Of a stretch of DNA of 64,000 nucleotides, positions 54,362-62,871 are shown piece after piece; positions within the stretch are counted from its first letter, which is position 1; the number at the start of each line of letters is the position of its first letter. Origin of the DNA: Mycobacterium sp. 1100029.7 (lineage in GTDB: Bacteria; Actinomycetota; Actinomycetes; Mycobacteriales; Mycobacteriaceae); assembly GCF_001665235.1 (NCBI RefSeq), contig NZ_LZSC01000067.1:1-64000 (forward strand), written 5' to 3'. The notes under the pieces are model-generated. The model was not told the origin of the DNA and did no database searches. It saw nothing but the letters and a program-made list of their open reading frames with translations. The translations under genes and the position numbers were made by a program.

Positions 54362-54661
54362 CTACGAAGTGCACTGCTGCGACAGGTCGATCAGATGCTG
54401 GCGCACATCGGGGTGCCGGTTGAGGTAGTCGATGACGTTGGGTCCGCCACCTTCGGCCTGCGACTTGGCGGACAGCTGCGCTTTGACGTCCGGGTGCCGG
54501 GTCAAGTACGAGTCGATCGACTGGCCCACGGTCTGATTACACGGATCCGCGTTCGCCATCGGCAGCGCGATCAGCGTCGCGGCGGTCGTCGTCAGTAGCC
54601 CCCCGGCGAGCAGGCCGTACAGTCCGCGGCGCGCGAGGCCGGGTGTGTTGGATTTGCTCAT
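54362..54661 (-). CDS. small secreted protein, hemophore-like
   Basis: 99 residues. The N-terminal signal peptide is LYGLLAGGLLTTTAATLIAL, with probable cleavage after ANA. The mature part of about 60 residues has two Cys (PCNQTVG and SQQCTS) that could form a disulfide. It contains two copies of a YL(T/N)RHPDV helix motif, 33 residues apart, and resembles the small mycobacterial hemophore-related family. Heme binding is not shown here. It sits alone between the DUF1214 operon and hsaF. Confidence 0.6.
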   Translation of the reverse strand: MSKSNTPGLARRGLYGLLAGGLLTTTAATLIALPMANADPCNQTVGQSIDSYLTRHPDVKAQLSAKSQAEGGGPNVIDYLNRHPDVRQHLIDLSQQCTS

Positions 54662-54727
54662 GCGGGTCAGGCTACCCCCGCCAGCTGTGCCCGGGCTGTG
54701 CCGCGGCTGTGCTGTGCGGCAGTGGGA

Positions 54728-55780
54728 TCAGTGTGTCGCCGCGCTTTCGCGTTCCCGCTTGATCTCCAGCGCGATGTCGATGAGCTGGTCTTCCTGACCG
54801 CCGATCAGCTTGCGCTGGCCGGCCCGGTGCAACAGCTCGTGTGCCGGGACGCCGTAGCGCTCCCCCTGGCGAACGGCGTGCTTGAGAAAGCTCGAGTACA
54901 CCCCGGAGTAGCCCATGATCAACGCATTGCGGTCGAGCAGGCACTCGGCGGGCATCGCCGGACGCACGACGTCCTCCGCGGCGTCGGCGATGTCGAAGAA
55001 GTCGATGCCCGTCTTGACGCCGATCTTGTCGAAAACTCCGATCAGGGCCTCGACCGGCGCGTTGCCCGCGCCCGCACCGAACCGGCGCACGCTGCCGTCG
55101 ATCTGCTTGGCGCCTGCGCGCACCGCCTCGACGGAGTTGGCCACTCCGAGTCCGAGGTTCTCGTGGCCATGGAAGCCGACTTGAGCGTCGTCACCGAGTT
55201 CGGCGACCAACGCCTGGACGCGGTCGGCGACGCCGTCGAGCACCAGGGCGCCGGCAGAGTCGACGACGTAAACGCACTGGCAGCCGGCGTCGGCCATGAT
55301 GCGGGCCTGCGCGGCCAGCTTCTCGGGCGGGATGGTGTGAGCCATCATCAAGAACCCGACGGTTTCCAGGCCCAGCTCACGAGCCAGACCGAAATGCTGG
55401 ATCGAGACGTCGGCTTCGGTGCAGTGCGTGGCGATTCGGCAAATCGACCCGCCGTTGTCCTGGGCCTCTTTGATGTCCTCTTTGGTGCCGACCCCCGGCA
55501 ACATCAGAAATGCGATCTTGGCTTCTTTGGCCGTCTCGGCGGCGAGCTTGATCAACTCCTGCTCGGGCGTCTTGGAAAAGCCGTAATTGAACGACGAGCC
55601 GCCCAGCCCGTCGCCGTGGGTCACCTCGATCACCGGAACGCCCGCGGCGTCCAGCGCCGACACGATCGATCCGACCTCGTCCTTGGTGAACTGGTGGCGT
55701 TTGTGATGCGAGCCGTCGCGCAGCGACGTGTCCGTCATGCGGACGTCCCAGACCGGGTTGAAGAAGATGTCAGTACTCAT
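54728..55780 (-). CDS. hsaF: 4-hydroxy-2-oxovalerate aldolase HsaF
   Basis: 350 residues of the DmpG/HsaF aldolase family. Typical segments are VRMTDTSLRDGSHHKRHQFT, the metal-binding VGFHGHENLGLGVANSVEA with its two His, and VDSAGALVLDGV. The enzyme splits 4-hydroxy-2-oxoacids from steroid ring catabolism into pyruvate and an aldehyde, which is passed to HsaG. It overlaps hsaG by four bases. It corresponds to Rv3534c. Confidence 0.96.
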   Translation of the reverse strand: MSTDIFFNPVWDVRMTDTSLRDGSHHKRHQFTKDEVGSIVSALDAAGVPVIEVTHGDGLGGSSFNYGFSKTPEQELIKLAAETAKEAKIAFLMLPGVGTKEDIKEAQDNGGSICRIATHCTEADVSIQHFGLARELGLETVGFLMMAHTIPPEKLAAQARIMADAGCQCVYVVDSAGALVLDGVADRVQALVAELGDDAQVGFHGHENLGLGVANSVEAVRAGAKQIDGSVRRFGAGAGNAPVEALIGVFDKIGVKTGIDFFDIADAAEDVVRPAMPAECLLDRNALIMGYSGVYSSFLKHAVRQGERYGVPAHELLHRAGQRKLIGGQEDQLIDIALEIKRERESAATH

Positions 55781-56715
55781 GCTTGTGCTCCTCCCGCCGA
55801 CTTGCTCGTCGCCAGGGACTCCTTGGCGATCTCCTCGCCGACCTTGGTGGCCGCGGCGGTCATGATGTCGAGGTTGCCCGCGTAGGGCGGCAGGTAGTCG
55901 CCGGCACCCTCGACCTCAACGAACGTCGTGACCAGGGCCTGACCACCGGAGTGGACCGACGGATCGTCGAACTGCGGCTCGTTGAGCAGCCGGTATCCCG
56001 GCACGTAGGTCTGCACCTCGGCGACCACATCCTTGATGGATTGGGCGATCGCGTCGCGGTCGGCGTCCTCGGGGATGGCGCAGAAGATGGTGTCGCGCAT
56101 GATCATCGGCGGATCGGCGGGGTTCAGAATGATGATCGCCTTGCCGCGCTTGGCGCCACCGATCGTCTCGACGCCCCGGCTGGTGGTCTTGGTGAACTCG
56201 TCGATGTTGGCCCTGGTCCCCGGGCCGGCCGACAGCGAGGCGACCGAGGCGACGATTTCGGCGTAGGGCACCCCCCCTTTTTCGACCAGTGCCCGACTGA
56301 CTGCGTACACGATGGGGATGGTCGCCTGCCCGCCGCAGGTGATCATGTTGACGTTCGGCGCGTCCAGGTGTTCGCGCAGATTCGCCGGCGGAATGACCGC
56401 CGGGCCCACCGCGGCCGGCGTCAGGTCGATGGCCCGGATCCCGGCGGCCTCGTATTTCGGCGCCGCGTCCCGGTGGACATACGCGCTGGTGGCCTCGAAG
56501 ACCAGGTCCGGCTTCTCGGACTGGGCCAGCAGCCAGTCGACGCCTTCGTGGGTGGTTTCCAGCCCCAGCTTGCGGGCCCGCGCCAAGCCTTCGCTTTCCG
56601 GATCGATGCCGACCATCCAGCGCGGCTCCAGCCAGTCCGATCTCAGTAGCTTGTAGAGCAAGTCGGTGCTGATATTTCCCGACCCGACAATTGCGACGCT
56701 TGCCTTCGACGGCAT
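55777..56715 (-). CDS. hsaG: acylating acetaldehyde/propionaldehyde dehydrogenase HsaG
   Basis: 312 residues. The NAD-binding start VAIVGSGNISTDLLYKLL and the catalytic Cys in NMITCGGQATIPIVYAVSR match the BphJ/HsaG family. It makes acyl-CoA from the aldehyde released by HsaF, with channelling in the known complex. It starts with an ATG preceded by AAGGGAG. It overlaps hsaF and follows hsaE after 64 bases. Confidence 0.96.
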   Translation of the reverse strand: MPSKASVAIVGSGNISTDLLYKLLRSDWLEPRWMVGIDPESEGLARARKLGLETTHEGVDWLLAQSEKPDLVFEATSAYVHRDAAPKYEAAGIRAIDLTPAAVGPAVIPPANLREHLDAPNVNMITCGGQATIPIVYAVSRALVEKGGVPYAEIVASVASLSAGPGTRANIDEFTKTTSRGVETIGGAKRGKAIIILNPADPPMIMRDTIFCAIPEDADRDAIAQSIKDVVAEVQTYVPGYRLLNEPQFDDPSVHSGGQALVTTFVEVEGAGDYLPPYAGNLDIMTAAATKVGEEIAKESLATSKSAGGAQA

Positions 56716-56779
56716 GATGCTCCCTTTTTCGAAGCTTTAAATCGACTGATTCAAAACTAAGTCCAAGACTATTTCCAGC

Positions 56780-57565
56780 CTATTCAAACGACAAATGGAC
56801 CGACCCCAGCCCGGTGAAATCGGCGACGAACTCGTCACCGGGGCGGGCGTCGATGGCCTTCGTGCAGGAGCCGGGCAGCACGACGTCACCTTTGCGGAGC
56901 CGCACCCCAAAGCTCTCGACCTTGCGGGCCAGCCAGGCCACCGCCGTGACCGGATTTCCCAGCACCGCGTCGCTGCGCCCCTCGGCGATCACCTCACCGT
57001 TGCGAGTCAGCACCGCGTCGATCGTCTTCACGTCGATGTCGGCCGGCGACAACCGGGCCTTGCCCAGCACGAATCCCGCGGACGACGCGTTGTCGGCGAT
57101 GGTGTCGCACAGCGCGATCTTCCAGTCGGTGATTCGGGTGTCGATCAGTTCGATCGACGGCACCAATGCTTCGGTCGCCGCCAGCACATCGTCTTCGGTG
57201 CAACCGGCACCCGGCAGGTCGTCGGCGAGGATGAAGCCCACCTCGACCTCGACCCGCGGGTAGAGAAATCTGCCCGCCTCGACGGGGACGTCTTCGAAGA
57301 CTTCCATCTCGTCGAGCAGGTGGCCGTAATCCGGTTCGTCGACGCCCATCATCTGCTGCATCGCCTTGCTCGACAGGCCCACCTTGTGGCCGAGCACGCG
57401 GGCGCCCTCGGCGACGCGCTGGCGGATGTTGATCAACTGAATTTCGTAGGCGTCGACGACGTCGATATCGGGGTGTGCGGACGTCAGCGGGGCGATCGGC
57501 TCACGGCTGCGTTCAGCCTGCGCCAGGTCGGCAGCCAGCTCGTCGCGGGTCGCAGAACTGAGCAT
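56780..57565 (-). CDS. hsaE: 2-hydroxypenta-2,4-dienoate hydratase HsaE
   Basis: 261 residues, the length recalled for Rv3536c. The FAH/MhpD hydratase family is clear from LGHKVGLSSKAMQQMMGVDE, VEVEVGFILADDLP with metal-binding acids, and ELIDTRITDWKIALCDTIAD. It hydrates the dienoate formed after ring cleavage by the HsaC/HsaD steps, yielding the HsaF substrate. It is the first gene of hsaE-hsaG-hsaF and is divergent from kstD across a KstR site. Confidence 0.95.
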   Translation of the reverse strand: MLSSATRDELAADLAQAERSREPIAPLTSAHPDIDVVDAYEIQLINIRQRVAEGARVLGHKVGLSSKAMQQMMGVDEPDYGHLLDEMEVFEDVPVEAGRFLYPRVEVEVGFILADDLPGAGCTEDDVLAATEALVPSIELIDTRITDWKIALCDTIADNASSAGFVLGKARLSPADIDVKTIDAVLTRNGEVIAEGRSDAVLGNPVTAVAWLARKVESFGVRLRKGDVVLPGSCTKAIDARPGDEFVADFTGLGSVHLSFE

Positions 57566-57622
57566 TTACCGAAGTCCCCTCGTTCGTTTGACCGGGCCGG
57601 TAGCGGCCAGCCCGGGCAATTC

Positions 57623-57636
57623 TATAACGTGTTCTA
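57623..57636. promoter_or_regulatory. KstR operator between hsaE and kstD
   Basis: TATAACGTGTTCTA matches the KstR consensus fully. It ends one base before the kstD ATG at 57638 and lies 57 bases from the hsaE start, so it can control both the hsaEGF operon and the kstD-hydratase operon. Confidence 0.85.
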
Positions 57637-57637
57637 C

Positions 57638-59329
57638 ATGACAGCGCAGGAGTACGACGTCGTCGTGGTCGGAAGCGGCGGAGCCGGCATGGTGGCTGCC
57701 CTCACCGCGGCACACCGAGGCCTATCGACACTAGTCGTAGAGAAGGCGCCACACTTCGGCGGCTCGACAGCTCGGTCCGGCGGCGGCGTCTGGATTCCGA
57801 ACAACGAGGTCCTCAAGCGCGCCGGCGTCAAGGACACCCCGGAGGCGGCCCGCACCTACCTGCACGGCATCGTCGGCAACGTCGTCGAGCCTGAGCGCAT
57901 CGACACCTACCTGCAGCGCGGTCCGGAGATGCTGTCGTTCGTGCTCAAGCACACGCCACTGAAGATGTGCTGGGTGCCCAAGTATTCCGACTACTACCCC
58001 GAGGCCCCGGGCGGCCGCGATGGGGGGCGCTCGATCGAGCCCAAGCCGTTCAATGCCCGCAAGCTTGGCCCCGACGAGGCCGGCCTGGAGCCGGCTTACG
58101 GCAAGGTGCCGCTCAATGTTGTTGTGATGCAGCAGGATTACGTACGACTGAACATGCTCAAACGCCACCCGCGTGGAGTGCTGCGCAGCCTGAAGGTTGG
58201 CGCCCGCACCGTGTGGGCGAAGAGCACCGGCAAGAACCTGGTCGGTATGGGCCGGGCCCTGATCGCTCCGCTGCGGATCGGGTTACAGCAGGCCGGGGTT
58301 CCGGTCCGGCTGAACACCGCTTTGACTGATCTGTATGTCGAAGACGGCGTGGTGCGCGGTATCTATGTCCGCTCTACCCGCTCGGCGGAATCCGTTGAGC
58401 CGCAGCTGATCCGCGCGCGGCGTGGCGTCATCCTGGCAAGCGGCGGGTTTGAGCACAACGAGCAGATGCGGGTGAAGTACCAGCGCGCGCCGATCACCAC
58501 CGAATGGACCGTCGGCGCCAAGGCCAACACCGGTGACGGCATCCTGGCCGGTGAAAAGCTGGGCGCCGCATTAGACGTCATGGAGGACGCGTGGTGGGGC
58601 CCGACGGTGCCGCTTGTCGGTGCGCCGTGGTTCGCTCTGTCCGAGCGGAATTCGCCGGGGTCGATCATCGTCAACATGTCCGGCAAGCGGTTTATGAACG
58701 AGTCGATGCCCTACGTCGAGGCCTGCCATCACATGTACGGCGGTGAATACGGCCAAGGCCCGGGACCGGGTGAGAACATTCCTGCCTGGCTGGTGTTCGA
58801 CCAGCAGTACCGGGACCGCTATATCTTCGCGGGATTGCAACCAGGACAACGCATTCCGACCAAGTGGATGGAGTCTGGCGTCATCATCAAGGCCGACACG
58901 CTGGAAGAGTTGGCCTCGCTGGCCGGGTTGCCGGTCGACGATTTCACCGCGACGGTGGCGCGGTTCAACGGCTTTGCCCGTTCGGGTGTCGACGAGGACT
59001 TCCGCCGCGGGGAAAGCGCCTACGACAGGTACTACGGCGATCCCACCAACAAGCCCAATCCGAACCTGGGCGAGCTCAGCCACGCACCGTATTACGCCGC
59101 CAAGATGGTGCCCGGTGACCTGGGAACCAAGGGCGGTATCCGCACCGACATCCACGGCCGTGCGCTGCGCGACGACGGCAGCATCATCGACGGGCTCTAC
59201 GCAGCGGGCAACGTCAGTGCACCGGTGATGGGGCACACCTATCCGGGGCCGGGCGGCACCATCGGACCGGCGATGACCTTCGGGTACCTCGCCGCGCTGC
59301 ACATAGCCGATCGAAGCGGGAGCAACTAA
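57638..59329 (+). CDS. kstD: 3-ketosteroid delta-1-dehydrogenase KstD
   Basis: 563 residues from the ATG at 57638, the length recalled for Rv3537; an open frame running far upstream is antisense to hsaE and is not used. The FAD-binding Rossmann start is DVVVVGSGGAGMVAALTAA, followed by VEKAPHFGGSTARSGGGVW. Near the C-terminus lie GLYAAGNVSAPVMG and HTYPGPGGTIGPAMTF, with the Tyr and Gly of the known active site. It introduces the delta-1 double bond in 3-ketosteroids; with KshA it opens ring B. It is followed by a hydratase gene after three bases. Confidence 0.96.
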   Translation: MTAQEYDVVVVGSGGAGMVAALTAAHRGLSTLVVEKAPHFGGSTARSGGGVWIPNNEVLKRAGVKDTPEAARTYLHGIVGNVVEPERIDTYLQRGPEMLSFVLKHTPLKMCWVPKYSDYYPEAPGGRDGGRSIEPKPFNARKLGPDEAGLEPAYGKVPLNVVVMQQDYVRLNMLKRHPRGVLRSLKVGARTVWAKSTGKNLVGMGRALIAPLRIGLQQAGVPVRLNTALTDLYVEDGVVRGIYVRSTRSAESVEPQLIRARRGVILASGGFEHNEQMRVKYQRAPITTEWTVGAKANTGDGILAGEKLGAALDVMEDAWWGPTVPLVGAPWFALSERNSPGSIIVNMSGKRFMNESMPYVEACHHMYGGEYGQGPGPGENIPAWLVFDQQYRDRYIFAGLQPGQRIPTKWMESGVIIKADTLEELASLAGLPVDDFTATVARFNGFARSGVDEDFRRGESAYDRYYGDPTNKPNPNLGELSHAPYYAAKMVPGDLGTKGGIRTDIHGRALRDDGSIIDGLYAAGNVSAPVMGHTYPGPGGTIGPAMTFGYLAALHIADRSGSN

Positions 59330-59332
59330 GCC

Positions 59333-60199
59333 ATGCCAATCGATGTAGACGTCGCGCTGTCCGCCGAGCTGGAGCCGCTCGAATTCTCGTGGTCCAGCAG
59401 CGATATTCAGCTCTATCACCTGGGGCTCGGTGCGGGTAAGGATCCGATGGACCCCCGTGAGCTGCGTTATCTGATCGACGAAACCCCGCAGGTGCTACCG
59501 ACATTCGGCAATGTCGCGGCGTCCTTCCACATGACCAAGCCGCCGACGGTGCAGTTCCCCGGCATCGACATCGAGCTGAGCAAAGTGCTGCACGCCAGCG
59601 AGCGCATCGAGGTGCCCGGGCCGCTGCCGCCGTCGGGTTCGGCCACGGCCGTGACGCGATTCACCGACATCTGGGACAAGGGCAAGGCCGCGGTGATCTG
59701 GAGCGAGACGACGGCCACCGCGCCCGACGGCACCGTGCTGTGGACGCAGCGGCGTTCGATCTTCGCCCGCGGTGAGGGCGGATTCGGTGGCGACCGTGGG
59801 CCTTCGGGGGGCGGGTCGGACGGGGCGCCGGACCGCGCTCCTGACCTCGAGCTCGACGTGCCGATTCTGCCGCAGCAGGCGCTGCTGTACCGGTTGTGCG
59901 GCGACCGCAACCCGCTGCATTCCGATCCTGAATTCGCTGCGGCCGCAGGCTTTCCGCAGCCGATTCTGCATGGACTGTGCACCTACGGCATGACCTGCAA
60001 GGCGATCACCGATGCGCTGCTCGACGGGGATGCCGCCGCAGTTTCTGCCTATGGCGCCCGCTTTGCCGGGGTCGCGTTCCCGGGTGAGACGCTGCGCGTC
60101 AACGTCTGGAAAGAAGATGGCCGTTTCGTGGCCGGCGTTGTCGCGCCGTCGCGCGACAACGCGGTCGTGCTGAGTGGCGTCGAGCTGGTGCCCGCCTAG
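59333..60199 (+). CDS. MaoC-type enoyl-CoA hydratase (Rv3538/Hsd4B-like)
   Basis: 288 residues, near the 286 recalled for Rv3538. It is a double hot-dog protein with the hydratase-2 motif RLCGDRNPLHSDPEFAAAAG followed by FPQPILHGLCTYG in the second half, giving the catalytic Asp and His. No dehydrogenase or SCP2 domain is attached, so it is hydratase-only. It probably adds water to enoyl-CoA steroid side chains. It is cotranscribed with kstD, three bases apart. Confidence 0.88.
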   Translation: MPIDVDVALSAELEPLEFSWSSSDIQLYHLGLGAGKDPMDPRELRYLIDETPQVLPTFGNVAASFHMTKPPTVQFPGIDIELSKVLHASERIEVPGPLPPSGSATAVTRFTDIWDKGKAAVIWSETTATAPDGTVLWTQRRSIFARGEGGFGGDRGPSGGGSDGAPDRAPDLELDVPILPQQALLYRLCGDRNPLHSDPEFAAAAGFPQPILHGLCTYGMTCKAITDALLDGDAAAVSAYGARFAGVAFPGETLRVNVWKEDGRFVAGVVAPSRDNAVVLSGVELVPA

Positions 60200-60232
60200 C
60201 CGTTGGCTCGCGTTGCCGTTGGCTCTCCGTTG

Positions 60233-60262
60233 CGCGAGTGTGCGGTCAGCCGCACACTCGCG
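60233..60262. terminator. hairpin after the kstD-hydratase operon
   Basis: Perfect inverted repeat: left arm cgcgagtgtgcgg, loop tcag, right arm ccgcacactcgcg (13-base stem, 4-base loop). It lies 34 bases past the hydratase stop and fits a factor-assisted terminator; no U-tract follows. Confidence 0.65.
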
Positions 60263-60284
60263 TATAGCCGTTGGCTCCGTTGCC

Positions 60285-60340
60285 CGAGCGTCACGCCAGC
60301 GTGGCGCTCAGCGCTCACTGCCACGCTCGCGTGACGCTCG
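60285..60340. repeat. long hairpin at the 3' end of the DUF559 gene
   Basis: A 21-base left arm at 60285-60305 and right arm at 60320-60340 pair with one mismatch around a 14-base loop. The right arm lies inside the last codons of the minus-strand gene ending at 60308, so the repeat spans a gene end. It shares the core cgtcac.ccagcgtg with the hairpin at 61230-61281. Confidence 0.65.
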
Positions 60341-61171
60341 ACGGGCACGGGCCGCGCGCACACGTCGGATGATCTCCGCTGGCCGATCCCCCGCGACCAC
60401 CCGGATCACGATCCAGCCCCTGTGCTGTAACCTCTCCAATCGCCGGATATCCCAACCGAATTGCGAGCGATCGCTGCGGTGGTGATCGCCGTCGTATTCC
60501 ACGGCGACTTTCAGGTCTTCCCACCCCATGTCGAGATATGCGATCGCTCGGCCGAACTCGTCGTTCACTGCGATTTGCGTCTGCGGCCGCGGTAATCCAG
60601 CCTCAACGAGAAGTAGTCGCAACCACGTCTCCTTTGGAGACTGCGCCCCGGCGTCGAAGAGAGTAAGCGCGCGCCGAGCCCGCGTGATGCCTCGACGTCC
60701 TGGATATCGCTGGGCCAGTAACTCTACATCGGCTGTCTTGATTTCCGCCGCGCGTGCCAATGAGTCAATGGCAGCGACTGCGCTCGTGGTCGGGTACCAG
60801 CAACCGAGGTCGAACGCCGTCCGGGCGGGCGTGGTTACCGGAACTTCCTCTACGAGCAAGATCTCGTCATCTTCAATCCGGTCGCTGTGAACTTGTAAGC
60901 CTGGCAAAGGGTTTCTGTTGTGATGAATTATTTCCAACGGTCCAGCAGCGTCTATCCAGTCCGCCCCGTGGACCGCGGAGGCGGAGAACCCAGCGATGAC
61001 GCCTCTCCGTCCCGACCACAGCCATCCCGCTCGCGCGCGAACCATCGGGGTTAATTCGGCACCCTCTCGAATGTAGACATCGCGGAACAGTCTGAGGTAC
61101 CTGGTCCGAAGTGCACTCTTGTCAACCTCACCGACCGCGACCGCCTCACTGCCAATGAAAGGTTCTGCCAT
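60308..61171 (-). CDS. DUF559 / very-short-patch-repair-like endonuclease-domain protein
   Basis: 287 residues. The N-terminal part resembles the AbiEi-like mycobacterial proteins (LRTRYLRLFRDVYIREG, FSASAVHGADWI, EEVPVTTPARTAFDLGCWYP). The C-terminal DUF559 domain has SPKETWLRLLLVEAGLPRPQ, the nuclease-like DLKVAVEYDGDHHRSDRSQF and RLERLQHRGWIVIRVVAGD. The acidic E-Y-D-G-D-H-H is the probable metal site. The family is widespread in actinobacteria with unknown function. It sits between the kstD and ltp2 operons, where M. tuberculosis carries a PPE gene. A sterol role is not expected. Confidence 0.8.
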   Translation of the reverse strand: MAEPFIGSEAVAVGEVDKSALRTRYLRLFRDVYIREGAELTPMVRARAGWLWSGRRGVIAGFSASAVHGADWIDAAGPLEIIHHNRNPLPGLQVHSDRIEDDEILLVEEVPVTTPARTAFDLGCWYPTTSAVAAIDSLARAAEIKTADVELLAQRYPGRRGITRARRALTLFDAGAQSPKETWLRLLLVEAGLPRPQTQIAVNDEFGRAIAYLDMGWEDLKVAVEYDGDHHRSDRSQFGWDIRRLERLQHRGWIVIRVVAGDRPAEIIRRVRAARARRASRERGSER

Positions 61172-61229
61172 GACGGCAGAGTCCCACGAGTTGCTCAGAC
61201 CGTCACGTCATCACAAGGCAATCATCCAC

Positions 61230-61281
61230 AGCGTCACTCCAGCGTGCCGCTCGGCGCCCACCGCCACGCTGGCGTGACACT
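61230..61281. terminator. hairpin downstream of ltp2
   Basis: Arms at 61230-61249 and 61262-61281 pair imperfectly around a 12-base loop, 20 bases past the ltp2 stop (61301, minus strand). Sequence is related to the 60285-60340 hairpin. It is a likely terminator for the fadE29-chsH2-chsH1-ltp2 operon. Confidence 0.6.
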
Positions 61282-61300
61282 CGGCCAAAGAAGCGAGGGA

Positions 61301-62470
61301 TTAGCCGAGGATGAGGCCCGACGTCGGGACGCCGGTTCCGGCGGTGACGAGTACGTGCTCGACGTCGGGCACGGGGTTGACCGAGGTACCCCGCAGCTGG
61401 CGTACACCCTCCGCGATGCCGTTCATGCCGTGGATGTAGGCCTCGCCGAGTTGCCCGCCGTGGGTGTTGATCGGCAGCCGTCCGCCGACCTCGACCGCGC
61501 CGCCGGCAATGAAGTCTTTGGCCTCGCCGCGACCGCAGAACCCCAACTCCTCCAACTGAATCAGCGTGAACGGGGTGAAGTGGTCGTAGATGACGGCGGT
61601 CTGGATATCGGTCGGCTTCAAACCGGATTGCTGCCAGAGCTGCTTGCCCACCACACCCATCTCGGGCAGGCCGAGTTCGTCGCGGTAGTAGCTCACCATC
61701 GTGTACTGATCGGGGCTGGCGCCCTGGGCCGCCGCCTCGATGACGGCGGGCCGCTGCTTGAGGTCTCGCGCCCGCTCCACCGAGGTCACCACGAGGGCCA
61801 CCGCGCCGTCGGTCTCCTGGCAGCAGTCCAGCAACCGCAGCGGCTCGGCGATCCACCGCGAATTCTGGTGGTCCTCAATGGTTATCGGCTTCTCGTAGAA
61901 GTACGCCTTGGGGTTCTTGGCCGCATGTTTGCGGTCGGCCACCGAGATGGCGCCGAAGTCGCGGCTGCTGGCGCCCGACCAGTGCATGTACCGCTGCGCG
62001 ATCATGGCCACCTGCGCCGCCGGTGTGGAAAGCCCGTGCGGATACGAGAAGGAGTTGTCGGCCGTCGTCGAATCAGCCTGCACGCCAGCGCTTCCCACCA
62101 GCCGCGTCTGCACCTGACCGAAACGCTGACCGGACCGCTCGTTGAACGCGCGGTAGGCCACCACAACGTCCGCCAGTCCGGTCGCGACGGCCGCCGCGGC
62201 GTGTGCGACGGTCCCGCACGCGGCACCGCCGCCGTACCCCGTCTGCGCGAAGAACCTCAGGTCGCCGATGCCGGTCGCCCGCGCCACCGCGGTCTCGTTG
62301 TTGCTGTCCATCGTGAACGTGGTGAGGCCGTCGACGTCCGACGGCGAAAGGCCCGCGTCCTCGAGCGCATCCAGGACCGCCTCGGCCGCCAGGCGCAGCT
62401 CGCTTCGGCCGGAATTCTTCGAGAAGTCGGTGGCACCGATGCCGACGATGGCGGCCTTACCCGACAACAT
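61301..62470 (-). CDS. ltp2: thiolase-superfamily steroid aldolase Ltp2
   Basis: 389 residues, near the 386 recalled for Rv3540c. Thiolase-like segments are AIVGIGATDFSKNSGRSELR, TGYGGGAACGTVAHAAAAVA and the C-terminal LPINTHGGQLGEAYIHGMNG. In M. tuberculosis Ltp2 pairs with the DUF35 part of ChsH2 to release propionyl-CoA or 17-keto steroid from the 22-hydroxy side-chain CoA ester. Its ATG overlaps the chsH1 stop by one base, completing the operon. Confidence 0.95.
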   Translation of the reverse strand: MLSGKAAIVGIGATDFSKNSGRSELRLAAEAVLDALEDAGLSPSDVDGLTTFTMDSNNETAVARATGIGDLRFFAQTGYGGGAACGTVAHAAAAVATGLADVVVAYRAFNERSGQRFGQVQTRLVGSAGVQADSTTADNSFSYPHGLSTPAAQVAMIAQRYMHWSGASSRDFGAISVADRKHAAKNPKAYFYEKPITIEDHQNSRWIAEPLRLLDCCQETDGAVALVVTSVERARDLKQRPAVIEAAAQGASPDQYTMVSYYRDELGLPEMGVVGKQLWQQSGLKPTDIQTAVIYDHFTPFTLIQLEELGFCGRGEAKDFIAGGAVEVGGRLPINTHGGQLGEAYIHGMNGIAEGVRQLRGTSVNPVPDVEHVLVTAGTGVPTSGLILG

Positions 62471-62871
62471 TAAGCATCCCCAATCGTGAGCGTGGCGGTC
62501 GCGATGACGTGGTCGCCAAGGCTGTTGCGGCCGAACACCTTCACCGTGATCAACCCGTCCTCCACCGCGGTCACCTCACCGGAGAAGGTGATGGTGTCGT
62601 AGGCGTACCACGGCACGCCCAGCCGCAATCCGATCGACTTGATCAACGCCGTCGGCCCGGCCCAGTCCGTCAGGAAGCGCTGCACCAGCCCGGTGTCGGT
62701 GAGGATGTTGACGAAGATGTCCTTGGAACCCTTGGCCTGTGCCAGATCCCGGTCGTGGTGCACGTCCTGAAAGTCACGGGTGGCAATGGCCGTCGAGATG
62801 ATGAATGTGGGCGTGCCTTCGATCTTGAGCTCGGGCAGCTTCGTACCCACTTCGATGGCGGGTGCGCTCAT
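62470..62871 (-). CDS. chsH1: MaoC-like hydratase subunit ChsH1
   Basis: 133 residues from the ATG at 62871, which overlaps the chsH2 stop by four bases (ATGA); earlier in-frame codons lie inside chsH2. It is a single hot-dog MaoC domain with RDFQDVHHDRDLAQAKGSKD, where Asp and His form the catalytic region. It forms the heteromeric ChsH1-ChsH2 hydratase for the C17 propionyl side chain of steroid-CoA esters. It corresponds to Rv3541c. Confidence 0.93.
   Translation of the reverse strand: MSAPAIEVGTKLPELKIEGTPTFIISTAIATRDFQDVHHDRDLAQAKGSKDIFVNILTDTGLVQRFLTDWAGPTALIKSIGLRLGVPWYAYDTITFSGEVTAVEDGLITVKVFGRNSLGDHVIATATLTIGDA

Noticed and set aside
56795..57637. Extended N-terminus for KstD
   Set aside because: The extra sequence is antisense to hsaE and crosses the KstR operator; the FAD-binding fold starts right after the ATG at 57638.
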